NCBI RefSeq assembly: GCF_019711415.1 | Contig: NZ_JAIGNJ010000003.1 | Location: 496,001 to 560,000 of the forward strand | Reading direction: 5' to 3' | Origin: Qipengyuania vesicularis | GTDB taxonomy: Bacteria > Pseudomonadota > Alphaproteobacteria > Sphingomonadales > Sphingomonadaceae | DNA length: 64,000 nt | Shown: positions 26,275-34,439 of the stretch, in pieces | How positions within the stretch are numbered: the first letter of the stretch is position 1 | Layout of the letters: the number at the start of each line of letters is the position of its first letter | Notes under the pieces: generated by a model | The model's input: only the letters and a program-made list of their open reading frames with translations | Told to the model about the DNA's origin: nothing | The model's database searches: none | Made by a program: the position numbers and the translations under genes

Positions 26275-28010
26275 CCGGCCAGGGCTTCGGAAGAGATGTC
26301 GTAGAGCGGCTGTGCTCCGGCAATTGCAGCCGCTTTCAGGCCGGCGGCTTCGGGCACGATGCGATCGAGGAAGAAGCGAGCGCTCGCTGCCTTGGCTGCT
26401 GCCAACGCTGGAGACGCCCCCGCCTCGACAGCGCGGAGCTGGCGCAAAAGCTGCCACCCCGCCGTTGCCACGGCCAGCATGGTGCAGAAGGGCACGCTTC
26501 CCGCAAGGCGATCATCGAGGCTTGCTTCTTCGCGCATCCATTCCGCTACCGCCGCGCAGTCGCCAGCGAGGTCAGCCAGCGCGGATTCTCCGACGGAGTC
26601 CTTTGCGATATCACGGATCAGTCCGACCAGCGCCTCGCCCCCGTCGAGGCCGAGCTTGCGGGTCACGAGGTCGGCGGCTTGGATGCCGTTGGTTCCCTCG
26701 TAGATTGGTGCGATGCGTGAATCGCGCCAGTGCTGCGCTGCGCCGGTTTCCTCGATAAAGCCCATGCCGCCATGGACTTGAACGCCAAGGCTGGCCACCT
26801 CGATGCCGATATCGGTCCCCCAGGCTTTGATGAGCGGGGTAAGCACCTCGCCGCGCGCTGCTGCTGCTGCATCTCCCAGGACGCCGCGATCGACCTGCCC
26901 TGCAGTATAGTAGAGAAGGGCGCGCGCGCCTTCGGTCAGCGCCTTCATGCGCAGCAACATGCGCCGCACGTCAGGATGCTCGATGATCGCCACAGGAGAC
27001 TTGTCTGGTGAACCTGCGCGGGCGGATTGAACGCGCTCCTTTGCATAGCCGATCGCCTGCTGTGTCGCGCGTTCGCCAATCTGTACGCCCTGGTTGCCGA
27101 CGTTGATCCGCGCGTTGTTCATCATCGTGAACATGGCCGCGAGGCCGCGGTTCTCCGCGCCGACCAGCTCGCCAATGCACTCGTCATTGTCGCCGTAGCT
27201 CATGACGCAAGTCGGCGAGGCGTTGATGCCGAGCTTGTGCTCTAGGCTGACGCAGCGCAGGTCGTTTCGCGATCCTAGCGAACCATCGGGCTTCACATGG
27301 TATTTCGGCACGGTGAAGAGCGAGATGCCGCGGCTGCCCTCGGGCGCATCCGGCAGGCGGGCGAGGACCAAGTGGATGATATTCTCCGCCAGCTCATGTT
27401 CGCCCCAGGTGATGTAGATCTTCTGGCCATTGATCAGGAACTTGCCTGTGTGTTCGCCCTCGGCAATCGGCTTCGCAGTCGTGCGCAGCGCACCGACGTC
27501 GGACCCAGCCTGCGGCTCGGTCAGGTTCATCGTGCCCGACCACCTGCCGCTGACGAGGTCCGGCAAGTACTTTTGCTGCAATTCCTCCGACCCGTGGTGC
27601 TCCAGCGCTTCGATCGCGCCAACGCTCAGCATGGGCAGAAGGTTGAAGGCCATGTTCGCCGTGCCGAGATTCTCCAGCACGTTGCAGGCGAGGATGAAGG
27701 GCAGGCCTTGGCCGCCGAATTCCTCAGGCGAGGCGATCGCGTTCCAACCCTGCTCGACATACTCAGCATAGGCCTCGGCATATCCATCAGGCAGGCGGAC
27801 GACGCCATTTTCCAGCCTGGCACCTTCGAGGTCACCCACGCGGTTGAGCGGTGCAAATTCCCCCGCGGCAAACTGGCCAACACCCGCGACGATCGCTTCG
27901 ACCATGTCGGCTTCGGCAGCGGCGAATTTTTCCGACTGCGCAAGCTCCTCGATCCCGGCATTTACCCGGATGGCGAGCAACTGGTCCTGCGTGGCGGGGG
28001 TATAGGTCAC
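26271..28010 (-). CDS. acyl-CoA dehydrogenase, long form
   Basis: A 579-residue acyl-CoA dehydrogenase. MNLTEPQAGSDVGALRTTA (FAD/substrate site), KIYITWGEHELAENIIHLVLAR and QVHGGMGFIEETGAAQHWRDSRIAPIYEGTNGIQAADLV are characteristic of the longer bacterial group with an extra C-terminal helical domain. The Glu in YEGTNG is at the catalytic-base position of this subgroup. It catalyses the first step of beta-oxidation. Confidence 0.92.
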   Translation of the reverse strand: MTYTPATQDQLLAIRVNAGIEELAQSEKFAAAEADMVEAIVAGVGQFAAGEFAPLNRVGDLEGARLENGVVRLPDGYAEAYAEYVEQGWNAIASPEEFGGQGLPFILACNVLENLGTANMAFNLLPMLSVGAIEALEHHGSEELQQKYLPDLVSGRWSGTMNLTEPQAGSDVGALRTTAKPIAEGEHTGKFLINGQKIYITWGEHELAENIIHLVLARLPDAPEGSRGISLFTVPKYHVKPDGSLGSRNDLRCVSLEHKLGINASPTCVMSYGDNDECIGELVGAENRGLAAMFTMMNNARINVGNQGVQIGERATQQAIGYAKERVQSARAGSPDKSPVAIIEHPDVRRMLLRMKALTEGARALLYYTAGQVDRGVLGDAAAAARGEVLTPLIKAWGTDIGIEVASLGVQVHGGMGFIEETGAAQHWRDSRIAPIYEGTNGIQAADLVTRKLGLDGGEALVGLIRDIAKDSVGESALADLAGDCAAVAEWMREEASLDDRLAGSVPFCTMLAVATAGWQLLRQLRAVEAGASPALAAAKAASARFFLDRIVPEAAGLKAAAIAGAQPLYDISSEALAG

Positions 28011-28057
28011 GTCTAATCCTCTTGGCTTTGCACAGGACGCAGATATAGCGCGCGGGC

Positions 28058-28984
28058 ATGAGCGGCAAATACGCTACGGAAACGCTCCAGGCGAACGAAG
28101 GTGGCATTGCGCGCGCCGCAGAATTGCTGCGCGATGGCGGGCTGGTCGCCGTTCCGACCGAGACCGTTTACGGCCTCGCGGCGCGTGCCGACAGCGATGC
28201 GGCGGTGGCGCGCATCTATGAGGCGAAGGGTCGGCCGAGCTTCAACCCCCTGATCGTCCATGTGGCCTCTGTCGAAGAGGCAAGAAGGATTGCCGAGTTC
28301 TCGCCCGAGGCGGAAGCATTGGCGGCAGCACACTGGCCGGGGCCGCTCACCCTGGTCCTGCCGCGCCGCCGCGACGCCAGCCTCGCTTCGGCCGTCACCG
28401 CGGGGCTCGAAACCGTTGCGCTTCGTATGCCCAACCACCCGATAATGCAGGAAATCCTTGCTAAATCGGGCGTTCCCCTCGCAGCACCGTCAGCCAATCG
28501 CAGCGGGTTTATCAGCCCCACGAGCGCCGCCCATGTGCTGGCCTCGCTCGAGGGGCGGATCGACGCCGTAATTGATGGAGGCAACTGCGATGCAGGCCTC
28601 GAATCCACCATCGTTGCTGTACGCGCCACTGGCGAGGTCGAACAATTGCGACCTGGCCCCATCGCCATCGCATCGCGTGCTGCCAATCGCGGGATCGAAG
28701 CACCCGGACAGCTCGCCAGCCACTATGCGCCGGGCAAGCCCGTCCGCCTCGAAGTCATCAAGGCGGTAGAAGACGAGTTCTACATCGGATTCGGAGAGGT
28801 CTCAGGCGATTGCTCGCTGTCGTCAACGGGCGATCTGGGGGAGGCGGCCTCGCGGCTCTACGCTTGCCTGCACCTCGCTGCCGCATCGGACAGGCCTCGC
28901 GTCGCCGTGGCGCCGATTCCCGACGAAGGCATCGGGAAGGCTATCAATGACCGCCTGCGCAGGGCGGCCACGCCGCCCGATTAG
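28058..28984 (+). CDS. tsaC: threonylcarbamoyl-AMP synthase (TsaC/Sua5)
   Basis: A 308-residue protein of the two-domain Sua5 type: the YrdC domain (about 1-200), with GGLVAVPTETVYGLAARADS, KGRPSFNPLIVHV, PTSAAHVLASL and STIVAV, and a C-terminal Sua5 domain (APGQLASHYAPGKPVRLE). It makes threonylcarbamoyl-AMP for tRNA t6A37. It is divergent from the acyl-CoA dehydrogenase with a 47-base gap. Confidence 0.92.
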   Translation: MSGKYATETLQANEGGIARAAELLRDGGLVAVPTETVYGLAARADSDAAVARIYEAKGRPSFNPLIVHVASVEEARRIAEFSPEAEALAAAHWPGPLTLVLPRRRDASLASAVTAGLETVALRMPNHPIMQEILAKSGVPLAAPSANRSGFISPTSAAHVLASLEGRIDAVIDGGNCDAGLESTIVAVRATGEVEQLRPGPIAIASRAANRGIEAPGQLASHYAPGKPVRLEVIKAVEDEFYIGFGEVSGDCSLSSTGDLGEAASRLYACLHLAAASDRPRVAVAPIPDEGIGKAINDRLRRAATPPD

Positions 28985-29310
28985 TCCTTGTCTGGCTCGA
29001 CCGGTATGGTCGGAAGTATCTGCTGTATCTCGGCATAGGTCTGCGTGGCCTCGTCGCACGCGCGCCGATCACCCTCGTTGCATTCGTCGAGCTGCTTCTC
29101 ATACTCGCGCTCGAGCTTGCCGAGACGCTCTTCGCGCTTGCGCAGTTCCCTGCCGCGCTTCTCGTCGGCTTCGGACTGGCTGGTGGTGGCAAGATCGACG
29201 CCCTTCGCGGCTACCTTAACCGGTGCCGTCACGACATCGGCGACGGTATTGAGGCATCCTCCCAGCAACAGGGCGCTGGCGGGGGCAAAAAAGAGGGCCA
29301 GGCGGCGCAT
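28981..29310 (-). CDS. small lipoprotein with charged coiled-coil
   Basis: A 109-residue protein with a signal peptide ending in the lipobox LLGGC (Cys19), then about 25 Val/Ala-rich residues, a Lys/Arg/Glu helix (DEKRGRELRKREERLGKLER) likely to be coiled-coil, and two more Cys (CNEGDRRAC) that may form a disulfide. Function is unknown. It converges on tsaC with a TTAG-type stop overlap. Confidence 0.7.
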   Translation of the reverse strand: MRRLALFFAPASALLLGGCLNTVADVVTAPVKVAAKGVDLATTSQSEADEKRGRELRKREERLGKLEREYEKQLDECNEGDRRACDEATQTYAEIQQILPTIPVEPDKD

Positions 29311-29362
29311 CGAAATTCCTTCCGATGCGTGCCTAGCCCCGATGGAGTGAGCATTGGATTAA

Positions 29363-30124
29363 TCAGCTGGCCGTTTCGGCTTCCTTTTCGGTCACGTTCT
29401 TGCAGCGCAGCTCGCCGGATCCGATCGCGCTCACGGTGCAGGTCGCACTTCCGATGACGGTCACATCGCCCGACCCGACGAAATTCGCTTCGACATTGCC
29501 ATCAGACGCGAATTCTGCGTCACCCGACCCGACGACCGTTACTTCGGCCGTGTCGACCTTGAGGTCAGCCATCTTGGCCGATCCCGCGCCTGCCACCGTC
29601 AATTCCATGTCGGTAGCAGTACCTGCCGCCTCGAAATCGCCCGAACCGGCGATGGTAACCTCCAGCGAGTCGGTTGCCATCTCCTCGACCTTCACCGTTC
29701 CCGAACCGGCAATCGTGATCTCGGCCTTGCCATTCATCTGGTCGGCTTCGATCGTACCTGAGCCAGCCATCACCATTGCCGTGAGGCTGGGGATAGTCAC
29801 GCGAACCGTCGCAATACCGATGTTGCTCCTGCTTTCGCTGTCGCGCGAGATGGCCAGTGTCTCATTGTCGCGGTGAAAGCGCAGGGCATCCACCGCACGC
29901 TCGTCACCAGATACGTCGATATCGAAGGTGTCTCCGCGATTCACCACGACGATATCGGGGCCTGCGAGGACGATCTCGGTCGGCGCATCGCCACCCCGGT
30001 CGAGTTCGGCGAGGGGAACGCCCTTCCCATCGCCGATCTGCACATCGACATTGCAGCCCGTCAGCAGGGCGCCAGCGGCGAGCGCGGCAACCGGGGCCAG
30101 CCCTTTCAAAAGCTTGTGGATCAT
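29363..30124 (-). CDS. GIN-domain (DUF2807) lipoprotein with repeated GSG turns
   Basis: A 253-residue putative adhesin-type lipoprotein. The lipobox is LLTGC (Cys24). After about residue 115, short strands are separated by regular turns (AGSGTI, AGSGTV, AGSGDF, AGAGSA, VGSGDA, VGSGDV, IGSGEL) spaced about 17-20 residues apart, the pattern of a right-handed beta-helix. The family's role is unclear; it is probably at the cell surface or in the periplasm. It lies 52 bases upstream of the small lipoprotein gene on the same strand. Confidence 0.82.
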   Translation of the reverse strand: MIHKLLKGLAPVAALAAGALLTGCNVDVQIGDGKGVPLAELDRGGDAPTEIVLAGPDIVVVNRGDTFDIDVSGDERAVDALRFHRDNETLAISRDSESRSNIGIATVRVTIPSLTAMVMAGSGTIEADQMNGKAEITIAGSGTVKVEEMATDSLEVTIAGSGDFEAAGTATDMELTVAGAGSAKMADLKVDTAEVTVVGSGDAEFASDGNVEANFVGSGDVTVIGSATCTVSAIGSGELRCKNVTEKEAETAS

Positions 30125-30178
30125 GTCTGAGGTTCCTTCTCCGTATCGTCGCCTGGCGTCCGTATGGACCGTATTGGC

Positions 30179-30207
30179 GATATAATACAGCGAAGGACCA
30201 AGTTCAA
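30179..30207 (-). promoter_or_regulatory. candidate promoter for the GIN-domain lipoprotein gene
   Basis: On the minus strand, TTGAAC (30202-30207) and TATATC (30179-30184) are 17 bases apart, about 55 bases before the ATG and just after the carD terminator. Pattern match only. Confidence 0.35.
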
Positions 30208-30212
30208 CCCAT

Positions 30213-30245
30213 AGAAAAAGGCCGCCCCTTGCGGAGCGGCCCCTT
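30213..30245 (-). terminator. terminator after carD
   Basis: On the minus strand GGCCGC and GCGGCC form a stem around a short loop and run into TTTTTC, about 30 bases after the carD stop. Confidence 0.7.
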
Positions 30246-30272
30246 CGTCGACCGGATCGAACTACCTGTCGA

Positions 30273-30809
30273 TCAGGCGTCTTCTTCCTCGTTGTTGTAG
30301 TACTGCGGAGCGTGCTCGCGCAGCACGTCGAGGATCTTCTCGAGCGCGGTCGGCTCGTCGGTCTTTTCCATCGCCGCGAGTTCGCGGGCGAGGCGACTGG
30401 AAGCCGCTTCGAAAATCTGACGCTCCGAATAGCTCTGCTCAGGCTGGTCGTCCGGGCGGAACAGGTCGCGCGTCACTTCGGCGATCAGGACGATCTCGCC
30501 CGAATTGATCTTGGCCTCGTATTCTTGGGCGCGGCGCGACCACATGGTACGCTTGACCTTGGGCTTGCCCTTCAGCGTTTCCATCGCTTCCTTGAGCTTC
30601 TTGTCGCTCGAAAGCTTGCGCATGCCGATGGATTCAACCTTGTTGACCGGAACGCGCAGCGTCATGCGCTCTTTTTCAAACCGGAGAACATAGAGATCGA
30701 GCTGCATTCCGGCGATTTCCTCGCTCTGGAGCTCGATCACACGGCCAACGCCGTGCTTGGGGTAAACAACGTAATCGCCAACGTCGAAGGCGTCTGCCTT
30801 GCTCGCCAT
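30273..30809 (-). CDS. carD: CarD family transcriptional regulator
   Basis: A 178-residue CarD/CdnL protein. The N-terminal RNA-polymerase-interacting domain has VGDYVVYPKHGVGRVIELQ; the C-terminal helical domain has MWSRRAQEYEAKINSGE and RQIFEAASSRLARELAAM. It binds the RNAP beta subunit and stabilises open promoter complexes, affecting rRNA and growth genes. An AAGGA site lies seven bases before the ATG. The tail (YYNNEEEDA) is acidic. Confidence 0.94.
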   Translation of the reverse strand: MASKADAFDVGDYVVYPKHGVGRVIELQSEEIAGMQLDLYVLRFEKERMTLRVPVNKVESIGMRKLSSDKKLKEAMETLKGKPKVKRTMWSRRAQEYEAKINSGEIVLIAEVTRDLFRPDDQPEQSYSERQIFEAASSRLARELAAMEKTDEPTALEKILDVLREHAPQYYNNEEEDA

Positions 30810-31080
30810 GCATCAATCCTTTCGTCAGGGCCGCGCGGGGGATGCAACGTCGCAGAAATCCCTATCCGCGAGCCGGGATGCGACACGCGGTGGTTTTTCA
30901 AACGGGCGTTGCGGGTGGTGCGGACCTTTCAATTCTCACATCTGCCCGGCCACAACCGGTGCAGTTGTTGCATTATATAGCACACATGGCGGAATATTGC
31001 GAGTCTCTGACGCTTTCGAGCGCCAGTCAGCGTTACCGAATGCTGAAAGTCACGATCGAACAGCGCCTCTGGCGCAGTGC
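30810..31080. other. 271-base intergenic region between fdxA and carD
   Basis: On the minus strand this carries the carD upstream region; TGCTATATAAT at about 30972-30982 looks like an extended -10 element without a -35. A 5-base-pair hairpin GCGCC-TCT-GGCGC (31063-31075) sits just after the fdxA stop but lacks a T-run. An open frame on the plus strand is not credible as a gene. Confidence 0.45.
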
Positions 31081-31419
31081 CTAGTCTCCTTCGCCGGGCT
31101 CGGCCGAGAAGTATTTCTCGAACTTGCCCACTTCGCCCTTGTGCTCGTCTGCGTCGGCGGGCGGCTGCTTCTGGCTCGTGATGTTGGGCCATTCGGCGCT
31201 GAACTTGGTATTCAGTTCGAGCCATTTCTCAAGGTTGTCTTCGGTATCCGGCAGGATCGCTTCCGCCGGGCATTCGGGTTCGCACACACCGCAATCGATG
31301 CATTCGCTCGGGTTGATGACGAGCATGTTCTCGCCTTCATAGAAGCAATCGACCGGGCAGACCTCGACGCAGTCGGTGTATTTGCATTTGATGCAGGCGT
31401 CGGTGACGACATAGGTCAT
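31081..31419 (-). CDS. fdxA: seven-iron ferredoxin FdxA
   Basis: A 112-residue ferredoxin. Nine cysteines lie in the first 50 residues: the Cx2Cx4Cx3CP pattern starting at Cys9 and [11 protein letters not shown] (Cys40-50), consistent with one [3Fe-4S] and one [4Fe-4S] cluster. The C-terminal extension ending [11 protein letters not shown] is typical of FdxA. It is a low-potential electron carrier. It lies between carD and the S4-protein gene, all leftward. Confidence 0.95.
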   Translation of the reverse strand: MTYVVTDACIKCKYTDCVEVCPVDCFYEGENMLVINPSECIDCGVCEPECPAEAILPDTEDNLEKWLELNTKFSAEWPNITSQKQPPADADEHKGEVGKFEKYFSAEPGEGD

Positions 31420-31468
31420 TGGGCGTGTTTCCCCTGAGTGATACGTGGTTCTGCGCTGCTATGGCCAA

Positions 31469-31726
31469 TCATGCGCCGGGGTCAAGTTCCCGATAACATT
31501 CTTGCGCCTCGCGTGGTGGTCCGCGCCGCTCAGGCAAGGCGAGGACCTCGACGAGGTGAACCGATTTGCCGAGCGGCAAGGTCAGGACGTCGCCCGCCGA
31601 AATGTCGCGGCTGGCGCGCAGCACGCGTTCGCCATTGAGGCGGATGTGCCCCTCATCGACAAGCTTGCGTGCCGCGCTCCGCGTGCGCACGAAGCGCAAG
31701 AAGCAGAGCAGGCGATCGATCCGCAA
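31469..31726 (-). CDS. S4-domain RNA-binding protein, Hsp15-like
   Basis: An ~85-residue S4 domain, with RIDRLLCFLRFVRTRSAARKLVDEGHIRLNGERV, followed by the loop SRDISAGDVLTL and a short tail. The Hsp15 family binds stalled 50S subunits with nascent chains. No ATG fits; TTG at 31726 (CTG at 31732 is an alternative) gives the usual N-terminus and lies directly at the stop of the helicase gene, indicating coupling. Confidence 0.82.
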   Translation of the reverse strand: MRIDRLLCFLRFVRTRSAARKLVDEGHIRLNGERVLRASRDISAGDVLTLPLGKSVHLVEVLALPERRGPPREAQECYRELDPGA

Positions 31727-31728
31727 GC

Positions 31729-34242
31729 TCAGCCCTGCTTCATCAGGTCGGCGAGCCCGGCAAAGGCACTGCCTTCGCGCGGGGCCTGCTCGCGGGCCGG
31801 TTTCTGGCGCTGCTGCTTGCGACGCGAGGGACGCCATTCCCAGCTATCGGGACGGGGCGGGCCGAATGCACCTTCTGCGAGGGGTCGTGCGCGCTGGACG
31901 CGGAAACCCGCCTGCCCAAGCAGGCGCTCGGCATTCTTCTCTTCCAGCCCGATGGATATCGGTAGCGCGAGATCGAGGCGGAATCTGCGCTGCTTGTCCG
32001 CCTTGGTGCGGGCCTCATGCGCAGCGCGGAAGATCTTCTCCGCCAGGTCGAGGCGGATGGCCTGCGAGCCGGCATGGCGATAGCCGGCGGGCAGTTTCTT
32101 CGCGTCGGGAATGACGGGTAGCATGGCCTCCTGCAATGGTCGGCGGTCGACCCCCAGCTCGCTCAGCAACTGCCGCGGGGCAGGCTTGAGCAACATCGGC
32201 GCGAAGATGTCGAGCGCACCAAAGGTGACGCCAATTTTGCGCAGGAAAGGCCGCATATCCTTGGGCAGGTGCTCGATCCCCGCCTTCTCGCGAGTCACGA
32301 AGCCATGGCCTGCGATGAGATTGAGCAGCAGGGCCCGCACCTGGCTGCCCGCATCGGGATTGGCGGAGGCTATATGCATCTTACGCAGCGGCTCGAGCGG
32401 CTCGAGCCGTTTGTCGAGCCAAGAATCGAGTGAATCAAGCAAGGATTTCCGAGCGTTGTCGGGCAAGGCTGCAACTTCACGCGAAGCCTCCAGCGCCGGC
32501 TTGACCTCGCCGTCACGGGGGGTGAGCTTGGCGAGCAGCTGTCCCTTCCAGCGAATGGCACCGCGCGACAGCTCGACGCCAGCCAAATCCGAAGCGGCCA
32601 GCGTTTCCGCTTTCTCGCCCAATATGCGCGGCAGCGCCTTCTCGGCTGCAGCCAGCAGCATCTTGCGGTCCGCGTGGTTGGCTGCAGGGTCGACTTCGAA
32701 GCGGAACCCCTCGACCTTGCCCAGCGCCTCGTCCTCGACCAGCAGCGTGCCGTCTTCCGACAGGGTGATCGGGAGCATGGAGGCGTCCTGTCCCAGCGAT
32801 TTCATCAAGATAGCAGTCCTTCGGTTCACAAATCTTTCTGTCAGCCGCGCGTGGAGCGCGTCCGACAGCTTGGCTTCCACACCGCGGGCGCGTGACGCCA
32901 TTTCGTCGCGGGCAAGCACCCAGTCGGGCCGCTGGCAAATGTAGGACCAGCTGCGGATAGCGGCAATCCGTCCCTGAAGCGTATCGATGTCCCCGCTGGT
33001 ATTGTCGAGTTCGGAAATGCGGGCGGCGACATAATCCGCGCCGAGATAGCCTCCGCGCAGATCCTGCCACAGCCGTGCAACGAAGCGGGCGTGGACATCC
33101 GGACCACGCGCGCGGAAATCGGGCAGCGAGCACGCCTCCCAGAAGCGGCGGACCATTCCGGGTCCACGCACATCTTGCGCAAGTGGCTCTTCGGACAGGC
33201 GCTTGAGGGTCGCCAGGTCGATGGCTTCGTGAGCAAGACGTAGCGCCTCGTGCTCTGGCGGGCGCTCGAGATCGGCGATGAGGGTAGCGAGATTGTCGAA
33301 ACGCGGCTCCGGCTCGCGCCAGAACAGCTTGGTGATCGGCGCGAAGCGATGTTCCTCGATCGCGTAGATCTCTTCGTCGGTGAACTCCGGCGAAGGGCCC
33401 ATCTTGCCACCCGCACCGGCAAGCGTGCCGAAAGTACCATCGCGTTGATGACGGCCAGCCCGTCCTGCAATCTGGGCCATCTCAGCTGGTTGCAGGCGCC
33501 TCATGCGAACGCCGTCGAACTTCGTCAGCCCGGCGAAAGCCACGTGATTGACATCCAGATTGAGCCCCATGCCGATGGCATCGGTGGCGACGATGTAGTC
33601 AACCTCACCATTCTGGAACAATTCGACCTGCCGGTTTCGCGTTTCCGGTGATAGCGCGCCCATGACCACGGCGGCGCCTCCGCGAAAGCGGCGCAGCATC
33701 TCGGCAACCGCGTAAACCTGCTCCGCGCTGAAGGCGACAATGGCGCTGCGCGGCGGCAGGCGTGACAATTTGCGGGGGCCGATATGAGTGAGTGTGGAGA
33801 AGCGCGGGCGTTCGGTGATCTCTGCGCCGGGTAGCAGTGCCTTGACCATCGGGGCGAGGGTCGCGGCCCCCAGGAGCATGGTCTCCTCACGTCCGCGCGC
33901 GTTGAGCAACCGGTCGGTAAAGATGTGGCCCCGCTCGCGATCGGATGCGAGCTGAGCCTCGTCGAGCGCGACAAAGGCGCGTTCGTTCGCACTGCGCGGC
34001 ATGGCCTCGACCGTGCAGCAAAGGAAGCGCGCGCCTTCCGGCTCGATGCGCTCTTCTCCGGTAATCAGCGCTACCGATTTCTCGCCCTTGATGGCGACCA
34101 CCCGATCATAGACTTCGCGCGCGAGCAGGCGCAGCGGGAAACCCATCGCTCCGCTCGAATGCGCGCACATGCGCTCGATCGCGAGATGGGTCTTGCCGGT
34201 GTTGGTGGGCCCGAGGACCGCCAGGAGCGAGGCGTCGTTCAC
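31729..34242 (-). CDS. SUV3-like DExH-type RNA/DNA helicase
   Basis: An 837-residue helicase whose order of motifs is that of mitochondrial SUV3: Walker A LGPTNTGKTHLA (10-21), motif II LDEAQ (93-97), ATDAIGMGLNL, and motif VI QIAGRAGRHQRDG. After the core (about 1-400) come the helical bundle and a long C-terminal region ending in a basic, Arg/Gln/Lys-rich tail (RRKQQRQKPAREQAPREG). The substrate is probably structured RNA; the bacterial homologues' role is poorly known. It is followed by the S4 protein. Confidence 0.88.
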   Translation of the reverse strand: MNDASLLAVLGPTNTGKTHLAIERMCAHSSGAMGFPLRLLAREVYDRVVAIKGEKSVALITGEERIEPEGARFLCCTVEAMPRSANERAFVALDEAQLASDRERGHIFTDRLLNARGREETMLLGAATLAPMVKALLPGAEITERPRFSTLTHIGPRKLSRLPPRSAIVAFSAEQVYAVAEMLRRFRGGAAVVMGALSPETRNRQVELFQNGEVDYIVATDAIGMGLNLDVNHVAFAGLTKFDGVRMRRLQPAEMAQIAGRAGRHQRDGTFGTLAGAGGKMGPSPEFTDEEIYAIEEHRFAPITKLFWREPEPRFDNLATLIADLERPPEHEALRLAHEAIDLATLKRLSEEPLAQDVRGPGMVRRFWEACSLPDFRARGPDVHARFVARLWQDLRGGYLGADYVAARISELDNTSGDIDTLQGRIAAIRSWSYICQRPDWVLARDEMASRARGVEAKLSDALHARLTERFVNRRTAILMKSLGQDASMLPITLSEDGTLLVEDEALGKVEGFRFEVDPAANHADRKMLLAAAEKALPRILGEKAETLAASDLAGVELSRGAIRWKGQLLAKLTPRDGEVKPALEASREVAALPDNARKSLLDSLDSWLDKRLEPLEPLRKMHIASANPDAGSQVRALLLNLIAGHGFVTREKAGIEHLPKDMRPFLRKIGVTFGALDIFAPMLLKPAPRQLLSELGVDRRPLQEAMLPVIPDAKKLPAGYRHAGSQAIRLDLAEKIFRAAHEARTKADKQRRFRLDLALPISIGLEEKNAERLLGQAGFRVQRARPLAEGAFGPPRPDSWEWRPSRRKQQRQKPAREQAPREGSAFAGLADLMKQG

Positions 34243-34439
34243 GCGGGCCTAGGTGGCAGCGCGGACCTCCGTGTGCAACCGTTCGGCGCGCCTTCCACTC
34301 ACCTCGTCGCAGGTGAGACTCGGATCGTCGCTGGTTAAGGTCATCTTTACTTTGATTTCCCATAAATTCCGCGCATTGGTCGAACTGACAGCGGAGGCGG
34401 TGCGCAGAAGGCGCCGATCCCGCCAATGGAGGGTAGATC
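34243..34439. other. 197-base divergent intergenic region
   Basis: It separates the leftward helicase from the rightward M23 peptidase and must hold both promoters. The stretch 34330-34375 is AT-rich (TTTGATTTCCCATAAATTCC), but I cannot assign a clean -35/-10 pair. Confidence 0.4.

Noticed and set aside
30842-31084. 80-codon open frame on plus strand between carD and fdxA
   Set aside because: No ribosome site, unusual composition, and it ends on the fdxA stop; more likely promoter DNA.
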